Origin: Lachnospiraceae bacterium JLR.KK002
GTDB taxonomy: Bacteria > Bacillota > Clostridia > Lachnospirales > Lachnospiraceae
Direction of reading: 5' to 3'
Length of the DNA stretch: 52,500 nucleotides
Assembly (NCBI GenBank): GCA_036941025.1
Contig: JAYMNP010000001.1
Coordinates: 3,582,501 to 3,635,000, forward strand
The number at the start of each line of letters is the position of its first letter. The stretch's first letter is position 1. The notes under the pieces were generated by a model. That model searched no databases, was not told the DNA's origin, and was given only the letters and a program-made list of their open reading frames with translations. The position numbers and the translations under genes are program-made. Of this stretch, positions 1-9,771 are shown piece by piece.

Positions 1-2840
<2,840 letters not shown>

Positions 2841-2943
2841 AGAGGAAGAAAGAAGGAAGAAGATGTAAGACGGGAAGAGGAGATGTAAGGGCTGTAGGCT
2901 GTATGGGTTTTTCAGGGTACAGAAAAGAAAACTGAACAGATAA

Positions 2944-3015
2944 TCCTCGATAGCTCAATGGTAGAGCACGCGGCTGTTAACCGCGGGGTTGTTGGTTCGA
3001 GCCCAACTCGGGGAG
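2944..3015 (+). tRNA. tRNA-Asn (GTT)
   Basis: 72-nt cloverleaf. Acceptor arms TCCTCGA and TCGGGGA pair, the anticodon loop CTGTTAA carries GTT, and the T arm GTTGGTTCGAGCCCAAC is intact. Discriminator is G and the CCA end is not encoded. It sits about 100 nt after the 23S gene and is probably co-transcribed with the rRNA. Confidence 0.97.
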
Positions 3016-3023
3016 TGAAAAGG

Positions 3024-3058
3024 AATCCTGTAGGCAGCAATGTTTACAGGATTTTGTG
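3024..3058 (+). terminator. Terminator after rRNA/tRNA-Asn unit
   Basis: Inverted repeat AATCCTGTA / TACAGGATT with a 12-nt loop followed by TTGTGT. Position immediately after tRNA-Asn fits the end of the stable-RNA operon; the T-run is short. Confidence 0.7.
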
Positions 3059-3126
3059 TATCAGAAATCCGAACAGGAAGAGATGAAACATGTTTATAAA
3101 TAGTTTCATCTTTTTCTGCTGAAAAA

Positions 3127-3182
3127 TTTAAGAAAACTTAAGAAATAATTTAAGCCCTATTTAAGAACTATGGTTTATATTT
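3127..3182 (+). promoter_or_regulatory. Candidate Pho box (4 x TTTAAG-type repeats) and promoter
   Basis: Seen: TTTAAG at 3127, CTTAAG at 3137, TTTAAG at 3149 and TTTAAG at 3160, start-to-start spacings 10, 12 and 11 bp, followed by a TATATT -10-like hexamer at about 3177. Known: Firmicute PhoP binds four TT(A/T)A-type direct repeats at 11-bp spacing just upstream of the -10. Inference: the downstream lipid operon is under phosphate control. The same architecture with TTTACA repeats precedes the Na/Pi cotransporter at 48584. Confidence 0.5.
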
Positions 3183-3203
3183 ATGTAGGAAAAGGAGATA
3201 TGT

Positions 3204-3893
3204 ATGCGCAAAAAAATGCAAATTGTACCGAGAATTATGCGGCTGCCCCTGGTTCTTACCCTTGTATGTAATTCCATAGCCTATAATGGGACAAGATTGT
3301 TTATGTCAGACAAAGTGCATTACAATCTTTCCAATGCTCTGGACGACAGGATTCCCTTCGTACCCTGGACAGTCACCATATATCTGGGCTGTTACGTGTT
3401 CTGGGTTGTAAATTATGTAATTGGATGCAGACAGGACAGAGAAGAAGCATTTCGCTTTCTAAGTGCGGATTTGCTGACAAAACTGGTATGTTTTCTCTGC
3501 TTTCTTTTTTTACCGACTACAAATACCCGGCCAGTCATTGAAGGAAGCGGTATATGGGATGAATGCATGAAACTGCTGTATCAGTTGGATGCGGCCGATA
3601 ATCTCTTTCCTTCCATTCATTGTCTGACAAGCTGGTTTTGTTTTATTGCGGTAAGGAAAAATGAAAAAATACCGAAATGGTACAGGTTTGCTTCTCTTTT
3701 CATGGCATTAAGTGTCTGCGTATCTACTCTTACCACAAAACAGCATGTGCTGATTGATGTGGCGGCGGGAGTTGCCATAGCAGAAATAAGTTATCTGTTT
3801 GTGGAAAAATGCGGATTTTCCAGATGGTATATGAATTTCATTCTGAAAGCAGAAGGCAGGATGGGAGGAAAGAAACTGCAGACGGAAAAATAA
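3204..3893 (+). CDS. PAP2-family membrane phosphatase
   Basis: Predicted integral-membrane phosphatase of the PAP2 superfamily, which removes phosphate from phosphatidic acid, undecaprenyl pyrophosphate or related lipids. Several hydrophobic segments are visible. The PAP2 motifs are in the second half: FPSIHCLTSW (motif C2, His) near residue 137 and KQHVLIDVAAG (motif C3, His and Asp) near residue 180. The usual KxxxxxxRP motif C1 shows as a Pro/Arg-rich TTNTRPV near 110. 229 aa is a normal size. Start at ATG 3204 is preceded by AAGGAG with good spacing. It is the first gene of a three-gene lipid-membrane cluster (gaps 20 and 21 bp) and lies behind a candidate Pho box. The exact substrate is not decidable; an inositol-lipid-type (AUR1-like) role is possible. 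Confidence 0.85.
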   Translation: MRKKMQIVPRIMRLPLVLTLVCNSIAYNGTRLFMSDKVHYNLSNALDDRIPFVPWTVTIYLGCYVFWVVNYVIGCRQDREEAFRFLSADLLTKLVCFLCFLFLPTTNTRPVIEGSGIWDECMKLLYQLDAADNLFPSIHCLTSWFCFIAVRKNEKIPKWYRFASLFMALSVCVSTLTTKQHVLIDVAAGVAIAEISYLFVEKCGFSRWYMNFILKAEGRMGGKKLQTEK

Positions 3894-3913
3894 AACAGCG
3901 GGAAAGGGACTGT

Positions 3914-4468
3914 ATGGTAAAAAAAGTAAAAATACTGGTAATTGCAGGTGTGATTATTCTGGCTCTGATTTTTATAAAAGATATCTTTAACCAGAAATTT
4001 GATTCCGTAGAATCCCTGCAGGAATATATGAAAGGTTTCGGTCTGGCAGCCCCGTTGGTTCTTACCGTATTTCAGGCATTTCAGGTGGTGGTCCCGGTAC
4101 TGCCGGGTTATCTGGGCTGTGCGGCGGGTGCGGTGGCATTTGGAACCATGCCGGGATTCTGGTGCAATTATATAGGGATTAGCGCCGGTTCGATTATTGC
4201 TTATTTTCTGGCCCGGAAATATGGGATTGACCTTGTCCTTACCCTGTTTCCCAAAGAGCAGTATGTAAAATGGAGCGGGCGGATTGGGAGGAGCAGATCT
4301 TACGACTGGCTTTTGTTTATGGCCATATTGCTCCCGCTGTTTCCGGATGATTTTCTCTGCTATTTTTCCGGTCTGATTCAGATGAACAGGAGAAAATTTA
4401 TATGGATTATCATTTTGGGAAAACCATGGTGCATTCTGGCCTACAGTATTGTGTTTGGACTGATATAA
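3914..4468 (+). CDS. VTT/TVP38-family (DedA-like) membrane protein
   Basis: 184-aa membrane protein with an N-terminal transmembrane helix followed by a VTT (SNARE-associated) domain. The re-entrant-loop signature is visible: FQVVVPVLPGYLGCAAGAVAFG, broken by a Pro-Gly, then ISAGSIIAYFLARKYG. VTT proteins act in lipid scrambling or transport across the membrane. The start is placed at ATG 3914 because it follows GGAAAGGGAC; a longer frame upstream would overlap the PAP2 gene by 80 nt and adds charged residues that do not resemble the family. Middle gene of the PAP2-VTT-PssA cluster, which together suggests synthesis and movement of phospholipid. Confidence 0.82.
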   Translation: MVKKVKILVIAGVIILALIFIKDIFNQKFDSVESLQEYMKGFGLAAPLVLTVFQAFQVVVPVLPGYLGCAAGAVAFGTMPGFWCNYIGISAGSIIAYFLARKYGIDLVLTLFPKEQYVKWSGRIGRSRSYDWLLFMAILLPLFPDDFLCYFSGLIQMNRRKFIWIIILGKPWCILAYSIVFGLI

Positions 4469-4489
4469 AGATAAACGGATGAGGAGAAG

Positions 4490-5134
4490 ATGATGAAGAA
4501 AAAATTGCTTGGATATTATGATTATACGGTAATACTTACATATTGCGGTATGCTGTCAGCATTTGTGGGCATACTTCGGCTGCTGAGTCAGGATTACTGG
4601 AATGCGGTGGTCTGTCTGATGGTAGCCGGAGTCTGTGATATGTTTGACGGAGCCGTGGCGGCCACCAAAACAAGAACAGAAAGTGAAAAAAGATTTGGTA
4701 TTCAGATTGACTCCCTGAGTGATTTAATCAGTTTTGGCGTTTTTCCCGGAATTTTTGTTTATATAATTTCCGGAAAGCAGACCCCTGTGGGAGTGATAGC
4801 CGCGTTATTTGTACTGTGTGCGCTGATAAGGCTGGCATATTTTAACGTACTGGAAGAAGAACGTCAGAGAATGACTTCAGAAAAGCGTGAGAGCTATCTG
4901 GGGGTTCCGGTGACCACCATAGCAATTCTGCTGCCGGCCGTTTATCTTCTGTATGACCACAGACTGCTGAAAAATCTTATCTGTTTTCCGGTATTGCTGC
5001 TGCTGACAGGAACGGGATATCTGCTTCCCGTAGAAATAAAAAAACCGGGGGTTTTGGGAAAGGCAGGAATTCTCATTCTGGGAATTGCCGAGGCAATTGT
5101 AATGCTGTTTTTTATGGGAGTGGACATAGTATAA
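4490..5134 (+). CDS. pssA: CDP-alcohol phosphatidyltransferase, phosphatidylserine-synthase-like
   Basis: 214-aa membrane enzyme of the CDP-alcohol phosphatidyltransferase family, which joins CDP-diacylglycerol to a small alcohol such as serine. The signature reads DMFDG...A then G-x3-D-x3-D (GIQIDSLSD) near residues 50-81, giving all four metal-binding Asp residues. The Arg usual after the Ala of DGxxAR is Ala here, and there are a few extra residues before the Gly. About six hydrophobic helices follow. ATG 4493 is better spaced from GAGGAG than 4490, so the true protein may be one residue shorter. Last gene of the lipid cluster; its 3' end overlaps the convergent WYL gene by 23 bp. Phosphatidylserine synthase is the likeliest activity; another head-group alcohol cannot be excluded. 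Confidence 0.78.
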   Translation: MMKKKLLGYYDYTVILTYCGMLSAFVGILRLLSQDYWNAVVCLMVAGVCDMFDGAVAATKTRTESEKRFGIQIDSLSDLISFGVFPGIFVYIISGKQTPVGVIAALFVLCALIRLAYFNVLEEERQRMTSEKRESYLGVPVTTIAILLPAVYLLYDHRLLKNLICFPVLLLLTGTGYLLPVEIKKPGVLGKAGILILGIAEAIVMLFFMGVDIV

Positions 5135-6110
5135 AACCGGAGGAGTCCGGAGAAATCAGACTTCTCTGGTTTCGGAGCCTTTCTTTCAGGCTGCGGAGAA
5201 ATTTTTCATTTCCCAGAACTTTAAGCATGGGGCCGAAAGACAGAACCTCTATTAATAATTCCGTTTCCATGGCCTGATTGTAGTAAATCAGGCATTCATA
5301 AGTGTTCTCATCTGTTTTTTTGGTATTTTTTTCATAATTTGCAAAATGAAGCATTGCCCGCTCAAGGGCATTGCGGCGGCTGGCAATCTGAATCCGGAGA
5401 GGCTCTCTGTAATAAGATTGTCGGATTACGGCGTTTACATCCACCTGAGAGGAAAGGATTTTCTCTGTCAGGCGAAGACTCTGAATCCGGGCGATATTCA
5501 GAATTTCCGGACGCATAGTATGATTCCCGGCAGCTTTCAGGGCCAGAATCCGGAATTTGTCATTTTTTACAGAATATTCCAGCCGGGCAGGCACGTAATA
5601 ATGATGAACCCGATGTCCGGAAGGAGAATTGTAGTCAATATCCACGTATCGTTTCTCTTTTTGGGCCAGCAGAAGGGTACGAAAATGGCTGCGGTAGAGG
5701 TCGTCGTCACAGGGGTCTCCGTCCGCAAATCGGTCATAGTAATAAAAGTGCTCCTGTTTCCAGAGAGGAGGCACAGAGGCCAGCATCTGATTCAGAACTT
5801 CCTCCTGTTCCGGATGCAGAAAAAGCGATATGCGCGAATCAGCCAGCAGAGCTTTCAGATAGGATTTTTCCAGATTTGAGACAGGCGTAAGAAAATCTGA
5901 TTTTAATCTGGAAAGATAGAGATTTCCTTCTTTCTGAAATAAGTTCCAGTCCCCGTTTTCCAGTTTGGGAATGATGGAGAGAAGACTTTCCTCAAATCCC
6001 TCTCTGTGAATCTGACTGCGGATTTCTTCTATGGTAAGAGGATTACAGTTAGAGAGCAAATGGCGCAGCACCTGATAATAGCAGCTGTACACTTCAGAAA
6101 ACAGTTCCAT
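5112..6110 (-). CDS. WYL-domain transcriptional regulator (second of pair)
   Basis: 332 aa. The N-terminal 65 residues look like a winged helix (TIEEIRSQIHREGF...). A WYL domain lies around residues 140-235 with YVDIDYNSPSGHR and YSVKNDKFRILAL, the typical ligand-sensing Sm-like fold. The remainder is a C-terminal extension predicted as wedge-like dimerisation region. It follows the other WYL gene by 18 bp in the same direction, so both are one transcript. They diverge from rtcB. WYL proteins commonly sense nucleic acid or nucleotide ligands and control defence or repair genes; control of rtcB is an inference from position. Confidence 0.82.
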   Translation of the reverse strand: MELFSEVYSCYYQVLRHLLSNCNPLTIEEIRSQIHREGFEESLLSIIPKLENGDWNLFQKEGNLYLSRLKSDFLTPVSNLEKSYLKALLADSRISLFLHPEQEEVLNQMLASVPPLWKQEHFYYYDRFADGDPCDDDLYRSHFRTLLLAQKEKRYVDIDYNSPSGHRVHHYYVPARLEYSVKNDKFRILALKAAGNHTMRPEILNIARIQSLRLTEKILSSQVDVNAVIRQSYYREPLRIQIASRRNALERAMLHFANYEKNTKKTDENTYECLIYYNQAMETELLIEVLSFGPMLKVLGNEKFLRSLKERLRNQRSLISPDSSGFILCPLP

Positions 6111-6128
6111 TTTATGCTTCCCTCCCTT

Positions 6129-7370
6129 TCATGTTCCATTGGTTCCGTACATGCGGTACATGGCCTGTAAATCCTGATAAAACCTGTGTTCTACCGATTT
6201 GGCAGTACATTCCAGTGAAAGAATCCTGCCGGTAAAGGTACGGACCCAGGGCAGCATTTCGTTGCAGTCGAAAGCCTTCCGCTCATAACGGTAAACATTT
6301 TTTCCCAGTCTGGTAACAGTACCGCCTCTGCCTTCCCGGTTCAGCCGTTCTACAATATAATGTTCTTCCGGTTCCTGAATCTGCAATGTCATGGTCAGTG
6401 TGTCCAGATGACGGCGTTCCGTTCCCTGGAAAGACACTCCCCAGAGATGACAACGGTTCCGGTTCAGTTTTTCTTTCAGTTCTTCATATGATGCCGCAGA
6501 TCCTCCCAGAGTGACAGCTTTAATGGTATCCAGCCGAAAACAGGTAAACCGCCTGTTTTTTTCCGTGTATCCGCAGAGAAACCGTCTGCCGCTCCTGGCA
6601 CTGACAAAAATCTGCAGAGGAATGCAGCAAACCGTATGTTTCATATTGCGTTTGGAGCTTTTCAGCGTAAGCTCCGTCTTTAACTTCCCGTTCATGGCTT
6701 CCAGCAGAAGCAGAAGAATTTCATCTTCCAGTGTATGTACAAAAAAACTGTGTTTTACCCGAAAGGTCTGATTCTTATAATCAAACTGTTCGGACAGTAC
6801 GTTACCGATAATGCCAAGGGCTCCCGCCATCTGATAGAATGCCAGTGCGTCCAGAGCCTGTTCATTGGATTTCAGCCAGCGCGCCAGCGTATTGTCCAGA
6901 AAGAAAACAACTTTTTTCCCGGCTTTCTGTTTCATCAGCAGGCCCTCTTTTTCATAAACATTGCATTTCCTTCGGACAGTCTGCACTTCAAAAACCACTT
7001 CATATTCTGTGAGAAGACAGTCTGTGATTTCCTCTGCGGTCAGATGTTTTCCGTCCTGCAGTAAATCCAGAATCAGAAAATGCAGGACAATGTCGTTATC
7101 TGTAAAACTTTTTGTTTTCCAGACCCGGAACAGGGGATTGACGTCCAGAAGATTGCTGTCAATGGCAAGGGAAATGTTGGAGCCGCCAGATACATAATCT
7201 TTCCGCACATAAGGGCTCAGCCAGCTTTCCAGCCGCCGGCGCTCATTGTCATAAGTCCGGGGGCTTTTCTCCTTAAATTCGCTTCTGGTCTTAAATCCAT
7301 AGACAAAAAAATCCCGGACGTATTCTCTTGTTTTGGAAAAACTCCGTATCAGTTCCTGAAAATCGGACAT
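6129..7370 (-). CDS. WYL-domain transcriptional regulator (first of pair)
   Basis: 413 aa from ATG 7370, chosen because AGGAGG sits 8 nt upstream; the frame is open a further 39 codons but those overlap the palindromic promoter region. N-terminal 60 residues contain KTREYVRDFFVYGFKTR and a helical region, residues about 100-165 form a wHTH-like segment (LTAEEITDCLLTEYEV), and a WYL-type domain is around 225-300 (CCIPLQIFVSARSGRRFLCGY). The gene is immediately upstream of a second WYL gene and divergent from rtcB. Paired non-identical WYL proteins often act as heteromeric regulators, which is plausible here. Confidence 0.8.
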   Translation of the reverse strand: MSDFQELIRSFSKTREYVRDFFVYGFKTRSEFKEKSPRTYDNERRRLESWLSPYVRKDYVSGGSNISLAIDSNLLDVNPLFRVWKTKSFTDNDIVLHFLILDLLQDGKHLTAEEITDCLLTEYEVVFEVQTVRRKCNVYEKEGLLMKQKAGKKVVFFLDNTLARWLKSNEQALDALAFYQMAGALGIIGNVLSEQFDYKNQTFRVKHSFFVHTLEDEILLLLLEAMNGKLKTELTLKSSKRNMKHTVCCIPLQIFVSARSGRRFLCGYTEKNRRFTCFRLDTIKAVTLGGSAASYEELKEKLNRNRCHLWGVSFQGTERRHLDTLTMTLQIQEPEEHYIVERLNREGRGGTVTRLGKNVYRYERKAFDCNEMLPWVRTFTGRILSLECTAKSVEHRFYQDLQAMYRMYGTNGT

Positions 7371-7493
7371 CTCATTTCCTCCTGTGTCCACTTTGTTCTC
7401 AGTTCTCATTATAAGGGACGGAACATAAAGTTCGCAACCTTTTTGAAATGATAAATTTCCGGTTTCTGTATATAATGAGTGCAACAACAGGAA

Positions 7494-7778
7494 CAGGCAA
7501 TTGCGAAATTCAGTAATTATACTAATTTCATGTACAATTCAGAAAGTTTGAGTACAAATATTTTCTCATACAAAAGGTGAGAAATGCATTTCAGCACCAT
7601 GGAGGCGAGACTCAAAGAAATATGGAAGCCTTTGCTGAACATGATTCTTTGTATTCAGAGGCTCGCCGGAATGTCCGGTGCGTCTGGCATTTCGGCCTTT
7701 TGTATGATGAAAATATTTAAAAAAATTGTGGAAATTGTACATGAAATTTTGATAATTGAAGCGTTTCGCAATTGCCTG
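7494..7778. promoter_or_regulatory. 285-bp imperfect palindrome: shared divergent promoter region of WYL genes and rtcB
   Basis: The two halves are mirror copies. CAGGCAATTGCGAAA (7494) matches the inverse of 7764-7778; AATTTCATGTACAATT (7524) matches the inverse of 7733-7748; AAATATTTTC..TCATACAAAAGG (7556-7577) matches the inverse of 7696-7718; GAAATGC (7581) matches 7687-7693 inverted; GGCGAG (7604) matches CTCGCC (7662). Each half carries a -10-like hexamer pointing outward (TATAAT toward the WYL genes, GATAAT toward rtcB) in equivalent positions, next to the AATTGTACATGAAATT box. It could act as two matched operators, or be transcribed as a long hairpin RNA. Confidence 0.7.
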
Positions 7779-7809
7779 ACAACAGGAAAACAGAAAGGAT
7801 GAGGATGAT

Positions 7810-9042
7810 ATGTTTGTACTTTATAACGAGAACACCAGATTTCCGGTGAAAATCTGGCTGGAAAATATGGAGCATCTGGAGGAGAGCTGTCTGGAACAGG
7901 CATATCACCTGTCGCAGCTTCCATTTATCCATAAATGGGTATGTCTCATGCCGGATACTCATACAGGAAAGGGAATGCCAATCGGCGGGGTGATTGCAGC
8001 TAAAGACGTGATTATTCCCAATGCGGTGGGCGTTGATATCGGCTGCGGTATGGATTATATCCCCACCAATATCCGTATGGAGGAAATTCAGGACATACAG
8101 ACTGGAAACGGAAGTATCATTCAGGCAATAATCGGTAATATTATGCGTACCATTCCGCTAAATACCGAGCGGTATAAGAAGCCCCAGGAGTCGGAAGTTC
8201 TTGACCGGGCAAAACAGGAATCTGATTACTATGAGAAAAATCCGGAACTGGTTCCTCTGATTGAAGACGGGTATTTTCAGGTGGGAAGTCTGGGAGGGGG
8301 AAACCATTTTATAGAACTTCAGGAGGATGAGGAAGGATATCTCTGTATTATGATTCATTCCGGCAGCCGGCACCTTGGAAAGGCCATCTGCGATTATTTT
8401 CATGAGAGGGCCAGGGAACTGAACCGGAAATGGTACAGTCAGGTGGAGGAAGAATACCGGCTGGCTTTTCTGCCCGTTGACTCTGAGGAAGGGCAGCAGT
8501 ACATCCGCTGGATGAATCTGGCTCTGGACTACGCTTTTGAAAACCGGGCCCGTATGCTGGAGAAAACCTGTACCATTGTAAAAGAAGTGATTGAGAAACA
8601 TACGGAACTTAAGGTGGAATTTGGGGATGAGATTAACTGTCACCACAATTATGCCGCTCTGGAAAATCATTATGACGCAAATGTGTGGGTACACCGCAAA
8701 GGAGCTACCAGAGTCCGGGCGGGAGAACTGGCTGTCATACCGGGAGCCATGGGCTCGTACAGCTATGTGGTGGAGGGAAAGGGAAATCCGGAGTCCTTCT
8801 GTTCTTCTTCCCACGGTGCAGGCAGAAATTATTCCCGGTCAGGAGCCATGAAGACTTTTTCCGTGGAGAAAGTCATGGTGGATTTAAAGGAGCAGGGAAT
8901 TATCCTTGGAAAACGCAAAAAGAACGATGTGCCGGAAGAGTGCCGGTTTGCCTACAAAGATATTGACCAGGTGATGGCGCAGCAGGCGGATCTGGTAACA
9001 CCGGTGAAAAAACTGAAAACAGTGGGCGTGGTAAAAGGTTAG
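7810..9042 (+). CDS. rtcB: RNA-splicing ligase RtcB
   Basis: 3'-phosphate (or 2',3'-cyclic phosphate)/5'-OH RNA ligase that uses GTP and Mn2+ to repair cleaved RNA. 410 aa, close to the 408 aa of E. coli RtcB. Conserved motifs: MPDTHTGKGMPIGGV, GVDIGCGMD (metal-binding Asp and Cys), GSLGGGNHF, MIHSGSRHLG, INCHHNYA, HRKGATR, and SSSHGAGR whose His335 is the expected guanylylation residue (His337 in E. coli). Start ATG 7810 follows AGGATGAGG. No archease or RtcA is adjacent. Divergent from two WYL regulators across a palindromic region, which suggests inducible expression, probably upon RNA damage (inference). Confidence 0.96.
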   Translation: MFVLYNENTRFPVKIWLENMEHLEESCLEQAYHLSQLPFIHKWVCLMPDTHTGKGMPIGGVIAAKDVIIPNAVGVDIGCGMDYIPTNIRMEEIQDIQTGNGSIIQAIIGNIMRTIPLNTERYKKPQESEVLDRAKQESDYYEKNPELVPLIEDGYFQVGSLGGGNHFIELQEDEEGYLCIMIHSGSRHLGKAICDYFHERARELNRKWYSQVEEEYRLAFLPVDSEEGQQYIRWMNLALDYAFENRARMLEKTCTIVKEVIEKHTELKVEFGDEINCHHNYAALENHYDANVWVHRKGATRVRAGELAVIPGAMGSYSYVVEGKGNPESFCSSSHGAGRNYSRSGAMKTFSVEKVMVDLKEQGIILGKRKKNDVPEECRFAYKDIDQVMAQQADLVTPVKKLKTVGVVKG

Positions 9043-9063
9043 ACGTTCAGGATGGGAAATAAT

Positions 9064-9239
9064 GTAACAGTTCAGTCCGCGCCTTTAGACAGGCCCCAGA
9101 CCGCCTGTCAGGCAGGCTATCCGCTGCCAGAGGCAGCTCCTGTCTGAGGCTTAAGTGGCGCTCCGCTCATAGCCAGCATTCTGTGCTCATTCATGCCAGC
9201 ATGATTCCCACAGAACACAGGCTATGGCTGAACTGTTAC
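9064..9239. mobile_element. MITE-like element, copy A1 (176 bp)
   Basis: Terminal inverted repeats GTAACAGTTCAG (9064) and CTGAACTGTTAC (9228) bound a gene-free segment. The 8 bp on each side, GAAATAAT and AAAATAAT, are a near-perfect direct repeat and look like a target duplication. An inverted, diverged copy of the interior is at 30041-30235, and the same ends bound 30527-30659. It lies between rtcB and tRNA-Glu and may also fold as a terminator-like hairpin. Confidence 0.75.
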
Positions 9240-9323
9240 AAAATAATTAGTAAAAAATTTAAAAAAGTACTTGCAAAAAGAATAAAGTTGTGTTAGTATT
9301 TTATTTGTTGCTGACATAACTAA

Positions 9324-9395
9324 GGCTCCTTGGTCAAGCGGTTAAGACATCGCCCTTTCACGGCGGTAACACGGGTTCGATTCCCGTAGGAGTCA
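9324..9395 (+). tRNA. tRNA-Glu (TTC)
   Basis: 72-nt cloverleaf with acceptor GGCTCCT / AGGAGTC, anticodon loop CTTTCAC giving TTC, T arm ACGGGTTCGATTCCCGT, discriminator A, no encoded CCA. Transcribed with the tRNA-Cys downstream or from its own promoter (a TTGTTG...TAAC-type sequence is just upstream, not convincing). Confidence 0.97.
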
Positions 9396-9510
9396 TTGAT
9401 AAAATTTCTCAGAAGATAATTCTTGACGAATATTTTAATGTTTGCTATAATATAATAGATTCAGGTATGAATTTGTTATATGGAAGCCAGTATTCTGGCA
9501 GTTATATTGC

Positions 9511-9582
9511 GGCGCAGTAGCCAAGTGGTAAGGCGTGGGTCTGCAACACCCTGATTCACCGGTTCAAATCCGGTCTGCGCCT
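9511..9582 (+). tRNA. tRNA-Cys (GCA)
   Basis: Cloverleaf with acceptor GGCGCAG / CTGCGCC, anticodon loop TCTGCAAC giving GCA, T arm CCGGTTCAAATCCGG, discriminator T (U), which is the standard identity base for tRNA-Cys. CCA not encoded. A TATAAT hexamer at about 9450 upstream is a plausible separate promoter. Confidence 0.97.
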
Positions 9583-9587
9583 CTGGT

Positions 9588-9620
9588 AAACCTCGGAAAT
9601 TTGAAATTTCCGGGGTTTTG
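9588..9620 (+). terminator. Terminator after tRNA-Cys
   Basis: Stem AACCTCGGAAATTT / GAAATTTCCGGGGTT followed by TTGTTCT directly after tRNA-Cys. Confidence 0.75.
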
Positions 9621-9681
9621 TTCTCTTATAGGAAAGACTTTGTCACGCTAAAGCGTGAAAGCGTCTTCCTATAAGATAAAA
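9621..9681. repeat. REP-like hairpin repeat, copy H1
   Basis: About 60-bp imperfect palindrome: CTTATAGGAAAGAC..TGTCACGCTAAAGCGTGA..GTCTTCCTATAAG. Related copies lie at 15181 (right arm decayed), 44552 (inverted) and 50510. All are intergenic and close to gene ends. Confidence 0.8.
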
Positions 9682-9771
9682 CCATTATGCGCAATCCCCT
9701 CAAGATTGAGGGGCAGGGGAGTTGAAGTGGGTTTGCCCACTTTGTTCTCTCACAGGAAATCCCGTGTCATG

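Noticed and set aside
7584..7802. 72-codon frame before rtcB
   Set aside because: Lies within the palindrome, no ribosome binding site, no coding character.
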